Assembly (NCBI RefSeq): GCF_019575955.1
Contig: NZ_CP080575.1
Span: 1,488,001 to 1,552,000 of the forward strand
Direction: 5' to 3'
Length of the DNA: 64,000 nucleotides
DNA from: Nesterenkonia pannonica
Lineage (GTDB): Bacteria; Actinomycetota; Actinomycetes; Actinomycetales; Micrococcaceae
In this document: positions 10,737 through 20,310 of the stretch, piece after piece
Layout: each line of letters begins with the position of its first letter
How positions within the stretch are numbered: position 1 is the stretch's first letter
Translations under genes and position numbers: made by a program
The notes under the pieces: model-generated
The model's input: only the letters and a program-made list of their open reading frames with translations
What the model was told of the DNA's origin: nothing
Databases searched by the model: none

Positions 10737-11132
10737 ATGCGGTTCGGCGAAGATGGAGGAGTGGACATTCTGATCTCTGTCTCCGTCACCTTGGTCGCTC
10801 TGGCCCTTTCCTCGGCCGCTGGCATTGCCGTGGTGGGCGGACTGCTGCGCTGGGTGGAGCCTGCAGGGTCAGGCCCTGGGGTGCTGCGCGGTGGCACATG
10901 GATCGGTGTGCTGGAGCGTCTGGCCATCACCGGGTCTGTGCTGGCGGGGCACCCGGAGGCCGTCGCGGTGGTGCTGGCCGTGAAGGGTCTGGGCCGCTAC
11001 CCCGAGCTGCGCGCGGCCAGGGCAGAGCACCGGGCCAAGGCCACTGAACGGTTCATCATCGGCACGCTCGCCAGCTACATCTGGGCCGGGCTGCTGGGCG
11101 TCCTCGGCCTGTACGCCCTCGATCAGCTCTGA
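10737..11132 (+). CDS. Small integral membrane protein paired with SatD-like gene
   Basis: About 131 residues with three to four hydrophobic segments (VSVTLVALALSSAAGIAVVGG; LAITGSVLAGHPEAVAVVLAV; YIWAGLLGVLGLYALD) separated by a basic stretch GRYPELRAARAEHRAKATER. No catalytic motif. The ATG at 10737 opens the frame, but GTG 10761 behind GGAGGA is a credible alternative. It follows the SatD-like regulator by under 10 bases and is probably cotranscribed. Function unknown. Confidence 0.6.
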   Translation: MRFGEDGGVDILISVSVTLVALALSSAAGIAVVGGLLRWVEPAGSGPGVLRGGTWIGVLERLAITGSVLAGHPEAVAVVLAVKGLGRYPELRAARAEHRAKATERFIIGTLASYIWAGLLGVLGLYALDQL

Positions 11133-11203
11133 CCAGTATCGGTAGGCGTTCAGGTGAGAGTGATGGGCTGTGCGCCGTTCACCGTCCAGACGAAGGAGCA
11201 CCC

Positions 11204-12263
11204 GTGACACTGGTATCTGCCTATGTAGCTGAGTCCGCCGAATCACCCCTGACCCTGGGGACCATCGAGCGCAGAGAGCCCGGCCCGCACGACGTGCAGA
11301 TCGACATCCACTGGTCCGGCATCTGCCACTCAGACATCCACACCGCCCGCGGCGAGTGGGGCCCAGCACCGTACCCACTTGCCGTCGGCCACGAGATCGC
11401 CGGTGTCGTCACAGCCGTGGGCGAAAAGGTGAGCCGTCACCAGGTCGGCGACCGTGTGGGCGTGGGCTGCATGGTGAACTCCTGCCGTGAGTGCGAAGCC
11501 TGCCGGGCAGGGTTCGAGCAGCACTGTGAGAAGGGCATGGTCGGCACCTACGGTGCTGAGGACCGTGACGGGACCATCACTCAGGGCGGCTACTCAGGCA
11601 GCATCGTCGTTACCGAAGACTTCGTGCTGCGCATCCCGGAGTCCCTTCCTTTCGAGGAGACTGCGCCGCTGCTGTGCGCCGGCATCACGACATACTCCCC
11701 GCTGAAGCACTGGGGTGCCGGGCCCGGCAAGAAGGTAGCAGTGGTCGGCATGGGCGGCCTGGGCCACATGGCGGTGAAGATCGCCCACGCCATGGGAGCA
11801 GAGGTGACGGTGCTGTCGCAGACGCTGAGCAAGAAGGAGGACGGCCTGCGCCTTGGCGCCTCCGACTATCGGGCCACGAGCGGCGAGTCCACCTTCACGG
11901 ACCTCCGCAACCAGTTCGACCTGATCCTCAACACAGTCTCCGCCAGCGTGGACCTCAACGCGTTCCTGAGCATGCTCCGCTTCGACGGTGCCCTGGTCAA
12001 TGTGGGCGTGCCCGATCAGCCCCTGAGCATCGACACCGGCACGCTCTTCACGAACCGCCGGGCGATGGCTTAGCTCCATGATCGGCGGCATCGCTGAGAC
12101 CCAGGAGATGCTGGACTTCTGCGCCGAGCACAGCATCACACCCGAAGTGGAGATCATCGATGCTTCGCAGGTCAACGAGGCCTGGGAGAACGTGCTGGCC
12201 TCAAAGGTCCGATACCGCTACGTCATCGACATTTCGACGCTTCCGGAACCAGCAGAGGTCTGA
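11204..12263 (+). CDS. Zinc-dependent NAD(P) alcohol dehydrogenase (cinnamyl-ADH type)
   Basis: Medium-chain dehydrogenase/reductase of about 350 residues that interconverts alcohols and aldehydes. Catalytic zinc ligands are seen in SGICHSDIH and VGHEIAG; the structural zinc lobe is [15 protein letters not shown]; the cofactor site is [17 protein letters not shown]. It belongs to the CAD/YahK group ([16 protein letters not shown]). The stop TAG at 12071-12073 falls within GCTTAGC where the family has RRAMAGSMIGGI; restoring GCCGGC rejoins the two halves. It starts at GTG 11204 after GAAGGAG. No other break was noticed. Confidence 0.88.
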
Positions 12264-12310
12264 GGAGCGGCCCGGGGTGCGGCAGCGTCATCGTTGACTA
12301 CAGTGTTCCC

Positions 12311-12910
12311 GTGACTGCGAACAACACTTCTTCTGCGAGCAACACCTCTGACAAGACTCCCGGGGCGACTGGTCCGGGCGGCTGGTATGGATCGACTGCG
12401 AGATGACGGGACTTGTCCCTGAGCGGGACGTCCTCCTCGAGGTCGCTGCGCTGGTCACCGACTCAGAGCTCAACATCCTGGGGAGGGCGTCCAGGTAGTC
12501 ATCAAGCCGGAGTCGGGCGCGCTGGATGCCATGGGTTCCTTCGTGCGGCGGATGCACACGGACTCAGGATTGTTGGACGAGCTGGAGTTGGGAGTGAGTC
12601 TGGGGAGGCCGAGTCAAGGGTCCTGAAATACGTGAAGGACTGGGTGCCTGAGGCGAACACGGCCCCATTGGTAAACAACTCGGTTCACGCCGATAAGGCG
12701 TTCCTGCGACTCGGCATGCCGCAGCTGATGGAGCATCTGCACTACCGGATCATTGATGTGTCCACTATCAAGGAACTGGGCAGCCGTTGGTATCCGAAGC
12801 AGTATGAGGGCCGCCCGGCGAAGACGGGCAACCACCGCGCCTTGGGTGATATTCAGGACTCCATCGACGAGCTGAAGTACTACCGGGAATCTATGTTCCG
12901 ACAGGACTAG
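12311..12910 (+). CDS. orn: Oligoribonuclease
   Basis: 3'-5' exoribonuclease of the DEDDh family that degrades 2-5-nt RNAs, including pGpG; usually essential. ExoI motif [22 protein letters not shown], ExoII region [11 protein letters not shown] and Exo[21 protein letters not shown] are all present and in order. About 200 residues after repair; the Thr/Ser/Asn-rich first 25 residues are an extension. Breaks lie near 12372, 12482 and 12595. GTG 12311 is taken as start. It is followed by tRNA-His in the same orientation, a common actinobacterial arrangement. Confidence 0.9.
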
Positions 12911-13023
12911 TCCGTCCGGGAAAGACCGCCGGATCCGCATCGGCGCGCCGATGTGCCGGATCGGCATCCAAGTTGTATGATGTATTGGTTGCTTTCGGAG
13001 GGAACACCTTCAAAGAAGCACAT

Positions 13024-13098
13024 GGTGGGTGTAGCTCAGCTGGTAGAGCATCGCGTTGTGGTCGCGAGGGTCGCGGGTTCAAGCCCCGTCACTCACCC
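13024..13098 (+). tRNA. tRNA-His (GTG)
   Basis: Cloverleaf with acceptor GTGGGTG / CACTCAC (one G-T pair), D arm TAGCTCAGCTGGTAGAG, anticodon arm TCGCG-TTGTGGT-CGCGA giving anticodon GTG, and T arm CGGGTTCAAGCCCCG. The extra G at 13024 matches the G-1 that marks tRNA-His. It lies just downstream of orn. Confidence 0.95.
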
Positions 13099-13103
13099 CG
13101 AAC

Positions 13104-13160
13104 GAACGAGGTCCGGACGTCGTCCAAGGAAACAGACTTGGACGACGTCCGACCTCGTTC
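13104..13160. terminator. 24-bp inverted repeat, probable bidirectional terminator
   Basis: The left arm 13104-13128 and right arm 13137-13160 are complementary over 24 bp with a single bulged base in the left arm, around an 8-base loop GAAACAGA. It sits exactly between tRNA-His and the end of the convergent MmyB-type regulator. There is no T tract, so terminator is inferred from position; the arm length is unusual. Confidence 0.6.
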
Positions 13161-14089
13161 TCATGTGGGACTGTTTCGTTGCGGCCGTGCCGACATCAGG
13201 GGCGCTGCGGCGATCCTGATCGCTGGGGTCGGACAGTGGTGAGGCTGCGAATCTCGTGGCGCCGACGATGGCGAGCAGCTCCAGCTTCTCCTGCGCCGCG
13301 CTGCCCGGCGGAACGGTGAAGACGAGCAGCGTCTGCGACTGATCCTCAGTGAGCAGTGCCTGGCAGTCGAACTCCAGCGGGCCGATGTCCGGGTGCACCA
13401 GCACTTTGTGATCCTCATATCGGGTGCCGACCTCCTGGAGCTCCCACAGCTCAGCGAACTCGTCGCTGCGCTGCAGCAGTTCACCCGCCAGCCTGGAGGC
13501 CGCCGACGTCGGCCCGCGTCGTCCGACGGCAGTGCGCAGCGCGGCCACCAAAGCACGCCCCTGCCGTGCGCGGTCCTGCTCCGGGTAGAGCTCACGCTCG
13601 ACCTCGGGATGGAGGAACCACCTGGCCACACCGCTGCGGGCGAGCCCGCTGAGTCCCGAGGCGTCGCCGAAGAGCGCTGCCGCCAACCTGTTCTGAACCA
13701 AGGTTTCGGCGAGATCAGAGATGATCATCGCCGGAGTGTCCTGCAGGCGGTCCATGACCCGCTGCAGGGCCGGGGCGACGTGCATATCGCCCGAGAGACG
13801 ATCGGGGCATTGTGCCCGGCCAGCCGGTACAGGTGGTCACGCTCATCAAGCGTGAGGTGAAGCACCCGCGCAAGGACTGTGAGCATCTGAGGGCTGGGCT
13901 GGACCCCCTGCCGCGCTCGAGGCGGCTGTAGTAGTCCACAGAGATTGAAGCCAGATGCGCCACCTCCTCTCTGCGGAGGCCGCGGACTCGTCGGCGAGCA
14001 CCTGGACTCAGCCCAACGTCCTGGGGGCGCAGCGATGCCCGCCGCGCACGGAGGAAGCTGGCAAACGCTGATCGGTCCATGCAGTCCAT
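13161..14089 (-). CDS. XRE-family regulator with MmyB-like ligand domain
   Basis: DNA-binding regulator. Residues 5-65 form an XRE helix-turn-helix containing the MmyB-family phrases LRARRASLRPQDVGL, RRVRGLRREEVAHLA and SVDYYSRLERGR. The C-terminal 180 residues are the MmyB ligand domain (WELQEVGTRYEDHKVLVHPDIGPLEFDC), which binds fatty acid in the founding member. A lost base near 13900 separates the domains. One frame runs on through the inverted repeat into tRNA-His; another ends at 13161 just outside the repeat, so I place the stop there and assume a second small error near 13200-13250. Divergent from an SDR, the usual MmyB context, so it probably controls that gene. Confidence 0.78.
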
Positions 14090-14182
14090 CCTCCCCACTC
14101 CCGGTCGGCCCAGACAGGACCTGTCAGGTCACTGAACAAAGCGGCCTGGCTCCAGGCCAGCGACCCGAGCATTCTCGTAGCC

Positions 14183-15091
14183 ATGGACATCAACAGGAAG
14201 ACACAGAGCACGAGCAGGAAATGGACCGAGGCAGACATTCCAGACCTCACCGGAAAGTCCTTCATCGTCACCGGAGCGACAGCGGGATTGGGCGAGGTCA
14301 CCGCACGAGCACTCTCGCAGGCCGGGGACGGGTAGTGATGGCGGTTCGCAACGAAGCAAAGGCCGCTGACGTGGTTCGGAGGATCGGGCACACCCGCGGT
14401 GAGATCGAAGTGCGTCACCTGGATCTTGCTCGCCTGGCATCCGTGCGGGAGTTCGCCCAGGAATGGACAGAGCCCCTGGACGTGCTCATCAACAATGCAG
14501 GCATCAGTCTGGTGCCGCTGCAGCACACCGAGGATGGCTTCGAGCTGCAGATGGCCACCAACTACTTCGGCGCCTTCGCCCTGACCAACGCGCTGCTGCC
14601 GCACATCAGCGACCGGGTTGTGTCACTCTCTTCTCAGCTCCACCGCATCAGCCTACTGCGGATTGATGACCTGAACTTCAGAAAGCGCCCTTACAGTCCG
14701 GCCGCCGCGTACTCCGACTCCAAACTCGCGAACGTCCTCTTCGCCAACGAACTTCAGCGACGCCTTGTCGCGGCAGGCAGCAAAGTTCGCTCAGTCACCG
14801 CGCACCCCGGCATTGCGCGTACAGGGCTGGTCGCACACGACCCCGGCATCTTCGGCCGGGTCAATTCGTTGGGCTCCTCAATGACGTCGAGCACGGCGCC
14901 CTGCCCACTCTCTACGCAGCCACCCAAGACATCCCAGGCGGTTCCTATGTCGGGCCTGACGGGATCGCGAGCATCAAGGGGCACCCCACAATCCGCAGAC
15001 CTTCGGCCGCCGCACGCGCTCCGCGTAGGGCATCAGCCCTATGGGAGGCCACGACCGCGCTCGTGGGGTCGAGTCCAGCGTGTCCCCATAG
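14183..15091 (+). CDS. Short-chain dehydrogenase/reductase next to MmyB regulator
   Basis: NAD(P)-dependent oxidoreductase of the classical/extended SDR group similar to retinol-dehydrogenase-like enzymes. Cofactor motif FIVTGATAGLGEVTARAL near residue 27, NNAGIS, catalytic Ser in VVSLSSQLH, and Tyr/Lys in AAYSDSKLANVLF; HPGIARTGL follows. About 300 residues. Breaks lie near 14328, 14860 and 15068; the last hides the stop TAG at 15089-15091. It is divergent from the MmyB-type regulator, which probably represses or activates it. Substrate unknown. Confidence 0.8.
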
Positions 15092-15196
15092 ACCGCGGCT
15101 GAATCGACGGCGAGCAGCTGACCATGATCCCGTGGCGCGGGACAGGTGCGGCGAGCCAGGATAGAGTGTGACGCACATCACATTCATGGAGGGGTC

Positions 15197-15972
15197 ATGT
15201 CCGAGTATCCAATCCAGCCAACCGAGAAGCTCTCCCTGTGGCAGCGGTTCAAACGGTGGCCGCTCATTGCGCGGGTGGCAACACTGGGCTGCGGCGGGCT
15301 CGTGGTGCTCGTCGGGGCCTCATAGCCCTCGGAACGATGATTCTGATCATCGACCCGGACGGTATGGAGGAGATCCGGGCGGAGCAGGAGCAGGAGCGCG
15401 AAGAGCAGGAAGCTCTTGATCGCGCCGCGCAGGAAGCGGAGGAGGAGGCTCAGCGGGAGGCGGAGGAGGCCGAAGCAGAGGAAGAGGCCCGCCAGCAGGC
15501 TGAAGACGAGGCAGAGGCAGAGCGTGATCGTGAGGCTGAGGAGGAGGCCGAGCGCCAGGCTGAGGAAGAGGCGGAACTGGCGGCCGAGGAGGAGGCCGAG
15601 CGTGAAGCCGAGGCCCAGCGCGAGCGCGAGGAGCAGGATGCTCTCGAAGCCGAGCAGCAGGCGGAGCAGGAAGCCGCAGATGCCGAGACCTCCGGGCAGA
15701 GGAACGCCAGAGGTTCAGCCGAGTCTTACCTCGCGTTCATGGGCTTCTCACGGTCAGGCCTGATCGAACAGCTCGAATTCGAGGGCTACAGCCGAGAAGA
15801 TGCAGAGTATGCCGTCGATGCGGTGGACCCTGATTGGAACGAACAGGCTGTGCGGTCTGCCGAGTCCTACCTGGAATTCATGTCCTTCTCACAGCAGGGG
15901 CTGATCGATCAGCTCATCTTCGAAGGGTTCACTGCGGAGCAGGCTCAGTACGGCGCCGACGCAGCGTACTGA
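15197..15972 (+). CDS. Membrane-anchored coiled-coil protein with two Ltp-type repeats
   Basis: About 258 residues. Residues 20-55 form a basic-flanked membrane helix ([16 protein letters not shown]). Residues 60-165 are an extreme Glu/Ala/Arg-rich charged helix likely to form a coiled coil. Two copies of the Ltp/host-cell-surface-exposed repeat follow: [20 protein letters not shown] and [20 protein letters not shown], each ending in an F/Y-EGF-like segment. In a streptococcal phage, Ltp blocks DNA injection by other phages; in actinobacteria such repeats are common and mostly uncharacterised. A lost C near 15328 breaks the membrane helix region. ATG 15197 follows GGAGGGG. No phage genes flank it. 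Confidence 0.75.
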
Positions 15973-16043
15973 TCAGCGCTCCCGGTCCATGCCGCGCCGG
16001 GATCCTGAACTACGCTGTCGGGCACGGGAAGGAGCCGTCCACT

Positions 16044-16863
16044 GTGCCTGAGGGAGATACTGTCTACCGCCACGCAGCCCAGCTGCGCGACGCCCTAGCC
16101 GGACGCGTACTGGAATCCACTGACTTCCGGGTGCCCCGATACGCCACCGTGGACCTCAGCGGCCGCGCCGTTGATGAGGTCATCTCCCGTGGCAAGCACC
16201 TCATCATCCGCGTCGGGGACACCACCATCCAGTCCCACCTGAAGATGGAAGGGCTCTGGCACACCTACACCCGCACCGGCCAGCAAGCCCCGCGGTGGCG
16301 GCGGCCAGCCCACACCGCCCGCTGCGTGCTCACCACCGCAGAGACCCAAGCCGTCGGCTTCTCCTCGGCGAGCTCCGCGTCCTCACCCGCGAGCAGGAGG
16401 ACGACCTGCTCTCCGGGCTCGGCCCCGACCTCCTCGGCCCCGACTGGGACCCCGACGAAGCTCGCCGCCGCATCATGGAAGAGCCGCAGCGCAGCATCGG
16501 CGTCGCCCTCCTCGACCAGCGCAACCTCGCTTGCGTCGGCAACGTGTTCCGCAGCGAAATCTGCTTCCTCGCCCGGCTCAGCCCCTCACACCCGTCGCCG
16601 AAGTCCCCGACCTCGACCGCATCATCGAGCTCTCCCACCGGCTGCTCACCGTCAACAAGCTCCGGCCCCGACGCGCCACCACCGGCGACGCCGTCTCCTC
16701 CATCAACTACTGGGTCTACGGACGCGCGAAGAAGACCTGCCTGCGCTGCGGCACACGGATCCAACGCTCCGAACTCGGCGAAGAGGAGCTCCGGGAGCGC
16801 GCCATCGAAGACCGCTCCATCTACGTCTGTCCGTACTGCCAACCCGCCTGGATCCCCGCCTGA
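16044..16863 (+). CDS. Fpg/Nei-family DNA glycosylase
   Basis: Base-excision repair glycosylase/AP lyase. The catalytic N-terminus PEGDT (Pro nucleophile after Met removal, then Glu) is present at residues 2-6; [14 protein letters not shown] carries the conserved Lys; [10 protein letters not shown] follows; the helix-two-turn-helix lies around [16 protein letters not shown]. The C-terminal zinc finger is C-LRC-GT...VCPYC. About 275 residues. PEGDT and SHLKMEG favour the endonuclease VIII (Nei) branch over MutM. Breaks lie near 16290, 16358 and 16595. GTG 16044 is the start. Confidence 0.85.
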
Positions 16864-16943
16864 CAGAGTCAGCGTGCGTGAACACTCCACAGGCGGGACC
16901 TCGAACACAAGAGCTTCGGCTGGACCCCGGTAGGATATGGACA

Positions 16944-18703
16944 ATGACGAGCCCGACGTCCGAACGCGCCCCGCACGTGCTCTCGGGCACCCGGGGACCG
17001 CTCGTCGAAGGGCTCATCGGCTCCCTTCTCATCCTCCTCGGATCATTCGGGGTCGGCTGGCTCATCACCGCCTCGCCCATTGCACGCATGGACTGGGTCA
17101 TCAGGCTGCGCACCGAATCCGACGGCGTCATCCTCTCCACGGTGATCCTCACCCTCGGCTGCTGGATCATGTTCCGCGCCTGGCTGCGTCTCGGCAAAGC
17201 CCTGGGCGAAGCCAAGCTTCACCAGCAGCAGGACGACGTCGCCACGCAGAACCAGCCCGCTGACGGCAGAAGCAAAGTCCAGTGGCCGCCGGGGCCCTGA
17301 AGACCGTCAACATCGCAGTGGCCCTCTGGAGCCTGCCGCAGCTGATCGTCGTGCCGATCTTCTCCCGGGACGTCTTCGCCTACCTCAACCAAGGCCGCCT
17401 CGTCCTCGCCGGGCAGGATCCCTACGTCTCCGGGGTCTCAACCCTCGAGAACTGGTTCCACCTCGGGACCGACCCCTATGGGCAGAGGACGAAACCCCTA
17501 CGGCCCCCTCTTCCTCTGGATCGAAGCCGCCGTGATGCGCATCGCCGGGGACGCCCCAGACCTCGCGATCCTCCTCTTCCGGCTCGCCTGCGTCGGCGGC
17601 GTCGTGCTCGTCATGATCTACCTTCCCAAGCTGGCCGTGCTGCACGGAGTCGACGGTGCGCGTGCCCAATGGATCGCGTTGGCCAACCCCTGCTGATCAT
17701 CAGCTTTATCTCCAGCGCCCACAACGACGCCCTCATGATCGGCTTCGCCCTCGCCGGGGTCTGGTATGCCGCCCACGGCCGCGGAGTCCTGGCGACCTCA
17801 CTGATCGTCCTGTCCATCGGCATGAAGCCCATCACCCTGGTGCTGCTGCCCTTCATCGGACTGCTATGGGCCGGACCGGGCTCCGACTGGGCCAGGAAGT
17901 TTCGCTGCTGGTTCGCCACCGCCGCACTGGCTTAGCGCCATGCTGTTCGCCATCGGCCTCGCCCAGGGGTACGGCTTCGGCTGGGTCGAAGTCATGGTAA
18001 GCACCGGCACCGGTGCGGTCTTCTGGTCCCCGGTCGGCATCGCCGACGGGCTGCTCTCCGGGGTGCTCAGCAACCTGGGGCTCACCCATTACTGGACCCT
18101 CGACACCCTCCAGCTCATCGGCCGCCTCACCAGCATCCTCGTCGTCCTCTGGCTGATGTTCCGCGGCCGCGACGACCGCATCACCCAACGCATGATGTGG
18201 GCCTTCACCGCGCTGGTGGTGTTCTCACCCATCATCCAGCCCTGGTACCTGCTCTGGCTGCTTCCCCTGTTCGCCATCACCGGGATCAGGTCGAACTGGC
18301 AGCTCAAATGGGTCGCGTTCACCGTCGCTTTCTTCCTCACCTTCGGCGCGGCCGATCAGCTCTCTATTCACCAGTTCCTCGGCCTCGATCAGCAGATGGA
18401 GATGCTCTCCCTCGCCATCTCATACACCTGCCTGGTGGTGCTGGCACTGGTAGACCCCGGAACCCGGTGGCTCATCTGGACCGGATGGCGCCACCGCAGC
18501 CTGCCGCCGATCAGACCGGGGTCCACCCCGTCGTGGGAAAGTCTCCGACGCGACGCCCGACCACCCGCAGCCCCAGCCCGCTCGACACCAGCCAGAGTCC
18601 AGTGCCTGACGGACGGTTCTACCCGAAGACCGGACCCATCTCGACCATGGGCGCCCCAAAGAGCCGCAGGGGTTCCGGATCACGCGCGGCGTCAACGCCC
18701 TGA
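16944..18703 (+). CDS. Polyprenol-phosphate-mannose alpha-1,6-mannosyltransferase, MptB-like (copy 1)
   Basis: GT-C fold integral membrane glycosyltransferase with about 12 helices; uses polyprenyl-phosphate-mannose on the outer face to build the mannan core of lipoglycans. The extracytoplasmic catalytic loop has [20 protein letters not shown] (acidic Asp after Arg) and the [10 protein letters not shown] motif; later come [28 protein letters not shown] and the [14 protein letters not shown] signature. GCTTAGC at 17930 replaces the GCCGGC of TAALAGAMLF and adds a false stop. Lost bases lie near 17280, 17470, 17690 and 18520. The C-terminus is read to TGA 18703 after one frame change; this end is uncertain. 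Confidence 0.82.
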
Positions 18704-18711
18704 GGCGATGG

Positions 18712-20310
18712 ATGAGCGGATTTCTGCTCACCCGATGGCTCATCGGCGGACCCGAGGGCCAGGCGTCCCACACCATGCGCCAAGGCCTCCTGGCCTCCCT
18801 GATGATCATGGTCGGCTCGTGGGGGGCTGGATCCCGATGCACGCCGCCGTCGCCGTTCACCCGGCTGTCCTCCCGCTGCGCACCACCGACGAAGGAGCCA
18901 TCACCTCCGCGATCCTGCTCGTCATCGGTGCGCTGCTGCTGATGCGCTCCTGGCTGCGGCTCGTCCAGCGCATCGACATCCGCGGCCCCCAGGCCGTGCC
19001 CGCCATGCGGAAGGCGCTGATCATGTGGAGCGCACCCATGCTCCTATGCCTGCCGATCTTCTCCCGCGACGTCTACTCCTACATGGCCCAGGGACGCGTG
19101 CTCCACGCGGGGCTCAACCCCTACGAATCAGGGGTCTCTGAACTGCCCGGTTGGTACGCCGAAGGCGCCGACGGCCTCTGGGCCGAATCCCCGTCGCCCT
19201 ACGGGCCGCTATTCCTCCTCATCGCCCAGACCGTCTGGTATGCCACAGATGGCAGCCCCGAACTGGGCATCCTGGCCTTCCGCGCCCTCTCCGTCCTCGG
19301 CGTCATCCTCATGGTCACCTACATCCCCAAGCTGGCCTCCGCCTTCGGCGCGCGCCCCGCATGGGCAATATGGCTCTGCCTGCTCAACCCCCTGAGCCTC
19401 ATCGTCTTCATCCCCGCAGCCCACAACGACCCCCTCATGATCGGGCTGGTGCTCGCCAGCGCCTGGTACGCCCTCAGGCGCCGCCGCCTCGCCGCCGTCC
19501 TGCTGATCACAGCCGCCGTTGCGGTGAAGCCCATCGCCATGGTGCTGCTGCCGTTCATCGTCCTGCTCGCCCTGCCCGACACCCGCAGCTACCTCCTTCG
19601 CATCAGAGAATGGGCCTTCGGCGGCGGCCTCTCCGGGGCGCTGCTCATCGGTGGGGACTGGCCCTCGGAGTGGGCCTGGGATGGTTCACCGCCGCCCTCT
19701 CCGCAGGATCCGCCGTGATGCAGGCGGCCCCCGTCGGGCTGACCGGCATCGGCATCGGCGAACTCGCAGCCCTCATGTCGGATCTCGACTCCGACGCAGT
19801 CGCCGTGACCGTCTACGACCTGGCCCGGCTGCTCTCCGCGCTGGTGCTCGCAGCCATCCTCCTGAAGCCCCGGCTGGGCAACCCGATGCTCTGGTCGGCC
19901 TATGGACTGACCGTGGTGGTGCTGGCCTCCTCCGTCATTCAGCCCTGGTACCTGCTCTGGCTTCTGCCCCTCTACGCGGTGGTCCACTCCTACCGCGGAC
20001 GAGTGATGACCGGGATCATCCTGCTCATCACCGTGGTGGTGCTGCTGGCCATCGTGGGTCAGCTCTCCGTGCCCCAATGGATGGACCAATGGGCCGTCCG
20101 AGGGCCGCCGCACGGCGTCGGCGCCCTCTACCTGGTCTACCTCGCGGTCTTCGACCCTCCACCTCACGCATGTTCACCTTCCGCCACCGTTCCGAACGCT
20201 GGAATGCCGCCGACGGGTGGCTGAAGCTGAGAGAATTGTCGACGCCCGAGACCTCCTGGCGGGCGGCAGACATTCACCAGGGGACCTCTGAGCAGAAAGC
20301 CAGTACGTGA
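18712..20310 (+). CDS. Polyprenol-phosphate-mannose alpha-1,6-mannosyltransferase, MptB-like (copy 2)
   Basis: Tandem paralogue of the preceding gene with the same architecture: RQGLLASLMIMVGSWGAGWI first helix, PIFSRDVYSYMAQGRVLHAG catalytic loop, SPYGPLFLLIAQ, PAAHNDPLMIGLVLASAWYA, VAVKPIAMVLLPF and [16 protein letters not shown] 18712 gives the same 22-residue lead to helix 1 as copy 1; a start at 18648 would need a frame change. Breaks lie near 18822, 19655 and 20155. With the last repaired, the frame ends at TGA 20310, overlapping the next gene's GTG by four bases, so copy 2 and the GT87 gene are coupled. Confidence 0.8.

Noticed and set aside
15197-15972. Prophage remnant around the Ltp-repeat gene
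   Set aside because: Neighbours are chromosomal housekeeping or envelope genes; no integrase, att-like repeat or phage structural gene was seen.
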